Positions 32,489 to 35,972 of a stretch of DNA of 35,972 nucleotides are shown in pieces. The stretch is from the NCBI RefSeq assembly GCF_000337135.1, contig NZ_AOIN01000092.1, positions 53,084 to 89,055 of the forward strand, read 5' to 3'. The position numbers and the translations under genes were made by a program. This stretch comes from Natrialba chahannaoensis JCM 10990. GTDB taxonomy: Archaea > Halobacteriota > Halobacteria > Halobacteriales > Natrialbaceae. Positions within the stretch are counted from its first letter, which is position 1. Each line of letters opens with the position of its first letter. Under the pieces are notes generated by a model. That model was not told the DNA's origin, did not search any database, and worked only from the letters and a program-made list of their open reading frames with translations.

Positions 32489-33277
32489 TCAGTGAGACGC
32501 TGCCACGTCGTACAATGAAGCGTGGTCCTCACAGAACACTGGTTCCCCAAGCTGGGCCTCGACCAGGTCCTCGTGGTAGTGTGCGTTGAAGAGCCGACAG
32601 CCCTCCTGTTCGCAGAAGGCGTCCCCGGTTTGCAAGTAGTGCACCGCCTGCAACACGTACCCCTTCAGCGCGTCCGTCGTCCGCGGATCGTCCTCGATCA
32701 GGAACTCACCCTCGACCTGGTTCTCGAGTACCTCTCGTGGCGGCGAGTCTCCCGACAGGAGTGCATGGCGTTGTTTTTCCTTGTAGTACGCCTCCGGCTT
32801 CGCCGGTGCCTCGTAGAGCCCCGGCACCGACACAAGCGCGGGCTGGCCGAGGACGTTTACGCGTTTGTGCCACCGGCCATCGTGCTCGCCCCAGGTTCCA
32901 AGAACGCGATCGAGCACCGGCACGTGAAGCGTCTCGAGGTCGCGCTCTGTCGGTGGGAGCGCCCCGTTCAGCGCCCGCTGGACACCAACTCCGTCGTAGA
33001 GCACTCCGCCCGCGCGCTCGGGTGACTCGAGTGTCTGCTCCTCGTAGCGGATCGTACCGAGCATCGTGTTGCCCGTGTCTCGGTCGTAGGGGGATTTTAC
33101 GCGCGCCTCGGCGAACTGTTCGGCGAGGCCATCGCCATCGTCGTCGCTGTGGTGTACATCGAGGAATCGGTCCCGGACTGTGACCGCTGCGTCGACCCGG
33201 GGTGCGAGCCAGTCGCCGATGGCGTCGACGTCGGCGACGGTCGTCGGCGCTCGGTAGAGAACGATCTGATCGACCAT
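32489..33277 (-). CDS. DUF6775-like haloarchaeal protein, possible metal-binding
   Basis: 262 residues. 'VLYRAPTTVADVDAIGDWLAPRV' opens it, then a long mixed region ('RYEEQTLESPERAGGVLYDGVGVQRALN', 'LHVPVLDRVLGTWGEHDGRWHKRVNVLGQPALVSVPGLYEAP'). Near the C-terminus, Cys and His are concentrated: 'AFCEQEGCRLFNAHYHEDLVEAQ', then 'VFCEDH'. That pattern (C-x4-C, H-x-H, C-x2-H) looks like a metal site. I associate it with the family labelled DUF6775 putative metallopeptidase, but see no HExxH. The family name is from memory and should be treated as tentative. Confidence 0.6.
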   Translation of the reverse strand: MVDQIVLYRAPTTVADVDAIGDWLAPRVDAAVTVRDRFLDVHHSDDDGDGLAEQFAEARVKSPYDRDTGNTMLGTIRYEEQTLESPERAGGVLYDGVGVQRALNGALPPTERDLETLHVPVLDRVLGTWGEHDGRWHKRVNVLGQPALVSVPGLYEAPAKPEAYYKEKQRHALLSGDSPPREVLENQVEGEFLIEDDPRTTDALKGYVLQAVHYLQTGDAFCEQEGCRLFNAHYHEDLVEAQLGEPVFCEDHASLYDVAASH

Positions 33278-33327
33278 ATATTCTCTAGTTGTACCACGCC
33301 GTAAATCACCTCGGGAATCAAGTGGTT

Positions 33328-33424
33328 CGAGACGCGGAGCGTCTCGTCATCAAGCGAGACCTTTGGTCTCGCGGACATCGCGGAGCTTCGCTCCGCTCAG
33401 TCACGGAAGATTGAAGATCTTCCG
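33328..33424. repeat. Array of four perfect hairpins at regular spacing
   Basis: The arms are CGAGACGC/GCGTCTCG (33328-33346), GCGAGACC/GGTCTCGC (33354-33372), GCGGAGC/GCTCCGC (33380-33396) and CGGAAGAT/ATCTTCCG (33404-33424). All are perfect, with loops of 3, 3, 3 and 5 bases. The three spacers are each exactly 7 bases. The arms differ between hairpins. The array sits immediately 3' of tnpB element 2 in its sense direction and 51 bases upstream of the gene starting at 33277. Confidence 0.8.
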
Positions 33425-33457
33425 AACGACCCCGAGGCTTTCGCGTGGACTCCCGTT

Positions 33458-34768
33458 CTATGCCTCAATCGAGGCAGGGGGCACGTACTCCCCGCTCACG
33501 TTCAGCGTCCCGCGATTCAAGCGCACATCTACGGATGCGCCTCCATCGCCTGCGTTCTGCCTGCGACGGAGATACTGCAAACCGATGTTCTTCGCTGCGT
33601 TGTAGTCGGCGTGGTTCCCGTACCCGCACTTTTGGCACTCGAACGATTCTTGATGGCGATTGTCGTCGTGGGTAAATCCACACGTCGAGCAACGCTTCGA
33701 CGTATTTCGAGGGTCAACCTGTACGGTTTCGATACCGTGTTCTTCGGCCTTGTATTCGACGTACTCGTAGAGGCGTCGGAATGCCCAAACGTGTTGCCAC
33801 GTCGCCTCGGGGATGTTCTCTCGAATGTGGGTCAAGTCCTCGAACACGATGTGCGAACAGTCGTTCTCGACGGCTTCTTCGATGAGTTCGTTCGCCACCG
33901 TGTGCAGGTAGATTTCGAACCGCCCGTACTCTTTCTGTCCAACTGACTCGATGTTCTCGTGGGCGTGGCGAGAACCACACTGCTGAAGCGAGGCACGACG
34001 CTTCTCGTACTCTCGTCGCCAGTGGTTGAACTCGTCTGCCGACCAGAATCGTCCCGTCGAAGCGACGGCGAGGTTGTTCACGCCCAAGTCCACACCAAGG
34101 ACTGTTCTGTGCTTGGACTCGGATTCAGACGTTCCCTCGCGTGCTTCGACTTTCCGCATCGAAGCGTGGAGATACCAGTCACCGTCCCGGTGTTGTAAGT
34201 GCGCCATTCGGAACTCGAAATCCTCGTCGGAGATGTATTTGGTCGGCGGTGTCTCCGAGTCGTCGGGAAGGATGTAGTCGCACTCGACTCGCCCATCCAC
34301 GGTCGAAAGGGAAACGTGGTCGCGGTGGAACGTCGCACTCCGTTTGTCGTAGACCGCGCTGTCAGCGGAAAAGTGCGGTTGTGACGTGTTTTCGCCACGT
34401 TTGAGGCGTTCGACGCCGCTTTTGACGGCTTCGACTGCCCGGCGAATCCCTTTCTGGACGAGATTTGCAGTCAAGTCGGTTTCATCGCGGAGTCGGTCGT
34501 AGAGGGCGCGTTCTGCTTTGGCTTTTGAGGTGACGTGGTATCCGTCGTCGTCACCAGAAACGCGTCGCGTTTCTGGTTGGCAGCCAGATTCCTGCGGAAT
34601 CTGGCGACGCCCGTGCCAGCACCATTCGCTCGCGGTGTTGGCACAGTGTTTGAACTCCTCGACTGTCTCCCGAAGGGATTTGTCGGCTCCTTCGGGAGTG
34701 TCGAGTTTGATGACGGCGGTACGACAGTATTCCACTGTGTTCTCACATATACTGTATGTGTTACTCAC
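33458..34768 (-). CDS. tnpB: RNA-guided endonuclease TnpB, element 2
   Basis: 436 residues. RuvC motifs are intact: GVDLGVNNLA (Asp), IVFEDLTHI (Glu) and HADYNAAKNI (Asp). The zinc finger is CSTCG ... CQKCG. The N-terminal part ('VIKLDTPEGADKSLRETVEEFKHCAN', 'LTANLVQKGIRRAVEAVKSGVERLKRGE') follows the longer haloarchaeal TnpB subgroup and has little in common with element 1's TnpB. The C-terminus 'RGTLNVSGEYVPPASIEA' ends next to a palindrome (33461-33476) just inside the stop. It should be an active nuclease if its guide RNA is made. Confidence 0.93.
   Translation of the reverse strand: MSNTYSICENTVEYCRTAVIKLDTPEGADKSLRETVEEFKHCANTASEWCWHGRRQIPQESGCQPETRRVSGDDDGYHVTSKAKAERALYDRLRDETDLTANLVQKGIRRAVEAVKSGVERLKRGENTSQPHFSADSAVYDKRSATFHRDHVSLSTVDGRVECDYILPDDSETPPTKYISDEDFEFRMAHLQHRDGDWYLHASMRKVEAREGTSESESKHRTVLGVDLGVNNLAVASTGRFWSADEFNHWRREYEKRRASLQQCGSRHAHENIESVGQKEYGRFEIYLHTVANELIEEAVENDCSHIVFEDLTHIRENIPEATWQHVWAFRRLYEYVEYKAEEHGIETVQVDPRNTSKRCSTCGFTHDDNRHQESFECQKCGYGNHADYNAAKNIGLQYLRRRQNAGDGGASVDVRLNRGTLNVSGEYVPPASIEA
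33461..33476 (-). ncRNA. Hairpin at the 3' end of tnpB 2, probable part of its guide RNA
   Basis: TGCCTC-GATT-GAGGCA, a perfect 6-bp stem immediately before the TAG. Downstream in the sense direction, GCCTC (within AAAGCCTCGGGG) could pair alternatively with GAGGC of this stem, a pseudoknot-like arrangement. The full RNA extent is not determinable by eye. Confidence 0.35.
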
Positions 34769-34813
34769 ATGTTTGGAAGTCGGTCTGCCATCGTAGCGTG
34801 GTTTGTGTCATCT

Positions 34814-34856
34814 GCTGTCGGCTTCCTCCCTGACCTCAAGGGTCGGGACATCCGCC
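34814..34856 (-). repeat. Left end of tnpB element 2
   Basis: On the minus strand it reads GGCGGATGT, then CCCGACCC, TTGA, GGTCAGGG, then AGGAAGCCGACAGC. It matches the left end of element 1 in arms, loop size and trailing motif. Confidence 0.6.
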
Positions 34857-34942
34857 TCGTACCGCCTGTGAATCAGTTACGATCGCCGCGCTGATCGAGA
34901 CCCCGTACGCTTATTCTGCCTCGCAGTCACAGTTCCAATGAC

Positions 34943-35254
34943 ATGTTCCCGCCGCCCTTCTCGCGCGAACCGATTGTTTCCGACGACGCGAACCCGCTTA
35001 CACATGCGTATCAGGACGTTATCGTCTACGAGAGTTCCGATCCGGACGACGTGCTCTATGAGGGGCCGATTGTCGTCCACGCGAACGGCTGGCTCGAGCT
35101 CGAGGGCAACCGACTGCTCTCGCCGAGTGCCGTCCATCACATCGATATCTACGACGACGAGATCGACCCCGCGGCTCACTCAGACGAGCGACCCGAGCAA
35201 GATCACGGAGTGGGTTCCGACGACGCTGACGGAACCGACGAGTACGGCTTCTAA
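34943..35254 (+). CDS. Small acidic haloarchaeal hypothetical protein
   Basis: 103 residues from the ATG at 34943. The core 'DVIVYESSDPDDVLYEGPIVVHANGWLELEGNRLLSPSAVHHIDIYD' looks like a small beta-barrel similar to other short haloarchaeal hypotheticals; the last 30 residues are a disordered acidic tail. No catalytic residues stand out. It starts about 87 bases from the left end of tnpB element 2. Function unknown. Confidence 0.65.
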   Translation: MFPPPFSREPIVSDDANPLTHAYQDVIVYESSDPDDVLYEGPIVVHANGWLELEGNRLLSPSAVHHIDIYDDEIDPAAHSDERPEQDHGVGSDDADGTDEYGF

Positions 35255-35280
35255 CGCCACCCCCACATCCACCGTTCTAC

Positions 35281-35627
35281 TTACTCTTTCTCGTCGACGA
35301 ACGACGGCTCCGTCCGCGCGGTCGACGGCGTCTCGCCAGAAGTGAGCCGGTTCCCACCCCAACTCTGCTCGCGCCTTCGCCGTTGAGAACGCAGCGTCGT
35401 CACCCTCGGATACACACTCATCTGGGAGGTCGCCGAAGACGGTCTCGATCGTCCCGGCAGTGGGCTGATCAAGGAAGTTCCCCTGTGGCAACTGCGAGGT
35501 TAGTTTCGTGGCCGACGCTTGCGTTCTCGAGTGGTGCGTCTATGATCGAACGGCATTGCGCACCCGCGAATTTAGTCGCGAGCCAGCTTCCGACACCGCC
35601 GGTCGCACCGGTGACGCCACTCTCCAT
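35281..35627 (-). pseudogene. NAD-dependent epimerase/dehydratase pseudogene (internal deletion)
   Basis: From the ATG at 35627 the frame reads a Rossmann start, VTGATGGVGSWLATKFA, and stops at 35469. In another frame, DDAAFSTAKARAELGWEP follows, the usual C-terminal 'F.TAKAR.ELGWEP' of haloarchaeal sugar-nucleotide epimerases. A further shift gives the end TEPSFVDEKE and TAA at 35281. About 200 central residues, including the catalytic Y-x-x-x-K, are missing. It is not functional. Confidence 0.7.
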
Positions 35628-35881
35628 ATCGCCACCCTGACCCCACCGTCGCAACAGTGTGACTTCGTCGTTCTGTGTCTGTTTTGGTGTTCGCTGCTCC
35701 GTACGGATGGATTCGTTGTGCGGATCAATACGATTGTATGTAATCGTACTCGAGTCCCACCAAGACCACGTCGCGGCACGCGCTGCTAGTCGAGAGCGAA
35801 CAGTAGCAGTTGCTCTGGGCCTCGAAAACCGGTGGGCGAACCCACCGAAAACATGACTGAGAGTGACTATGGGGGAGTCGT
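35628..35881. other. Gene-free interval at the right end
   Basis: No coding frame with protein-like content. It holds a short inverted repeat, ACGATTGTATGTAATCGT (35728-35745; ACGATT/AATCGT), which may be a regulator site or part of a promoter. Confidence 0.35.
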
Positions 35882-35972
35882 CTAGTCGTCTGCTGGTGCA
35901 GCGCGAGAGGTCAACTCAACTGGCTCAGCGTCGACCTCGAGCTCGTCGAGTGCAACCTGGGCGGCGCGCTTG
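35882..35972 (-). CDS. C-terminal end of an unidentified gene (runs off the window)
   Basis: On the minus strand the frame entering from the right edge reads KRAAQVALDELEVDAEP and then VELTSRAAPADD before TAG at 35882-35884. Codon use is typical GC-rich haloarchaeal coding. Too little is present to name it. Confidence 0.55.
   Translation of the reverse strand, partial: KRAAQVALDELEVDAEPVELTSRAAPADD

Larger units (their letters stand above)
33425..34856 (-). mobile_element. IS200/IS605-group solo tnpB element, element 2
   Basis: Left end at 34814-34856 (minus orientation) and intact tnpB 33458-34768. The right end is near 33425-33460 and contains a hairpin just before the tnpB stop. There is no tnpA. 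The boundary on the right, next to the hairpin array, is uncertain. Its left end matches element 1 although the TnpB proteins are quite different. Confidence 0.65.

Noticed and set aside
33328-33424. CRISPR array
   Set aside because: The units are different palindromes, not one repeat with variable spacers, and the 7-base gaps are far too short.

Overview
The window is haloarchaeal chromosome, most likely from the Natrialba/Natrinema/Haloterrigena group. It is GC-rich, its proteins are very acidic (Asp/Glu-rich), CTCGAG is very frequent, starts are mostly leaderless with TATA-type promoters, and many genes belong to families seen mainly in haloarchaea. Everything here was read by eye; no similarity search was run.

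Left part (0.2-14.8 kb), core genes: a LolA-like lipoprotein gene, then rightward an M24 peptidase, prephenate dehydrogenase (tyrA) overlapping an Rsm22-like methyltransferase, surE, a winged-helix protein and a DUF1328 membrane peptide. Next comes a tightly overlapping three-gene operon (7.6-14.8 kb) that I read as an archaeal AddAB/RecBCD-like end-processing complex: a RecC/AddB-like protein without a Walker A, a separate Cas4/AddB-type Fe-S nuclease-fold protein whose catalytic D-x-K is missing, and a complete AddA-type helicase-nuclease that has its own Fe-S cysteines.

Accessory island (about 14.8-19.0 kb): visibly more AT-rich and full of decay. It holds a VapC/PIN remnant, a small gene interrupted by TAG, an AbrB-like protein, a 34-residue ORF with its own TATA box, a Fic/Doc-like protein, a truncated tyrosine recombinase and two PhiH1-repressor-like winged-helix genes (one a remnant). 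It ends in a 24-bp duplication of the 3' end of an intact tRNA-Ala(GGC), the signature of an integrated element.

Core block 19.4-22.5 kb: rps15, a RecJ/Cdc45-like protein, KEOPS subunit pcc1 and rps3ae. Then come a small gene cut by TGA, a 126-bp palindromic repeat element (a second copy is cut by the left window edge), truD, three small rightward genes and pth2.

Right part (26.6-36 kb): a DsbA-like lipoprotein, dCTP deaminase, a membrane protein, the thiamine regulator ThiR, a solo tnpB element, a methyltransferase, a thioesterase, a DUF6775-like protein, an array of four evenly spaced hairpins, a second and divergent tnpB element, a small hypothetical gene, a decayed epimerase gene and the C-terminal end of an unidentified gene. 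The two tnpB elements share a left-end motif, and neither has a tnpA.
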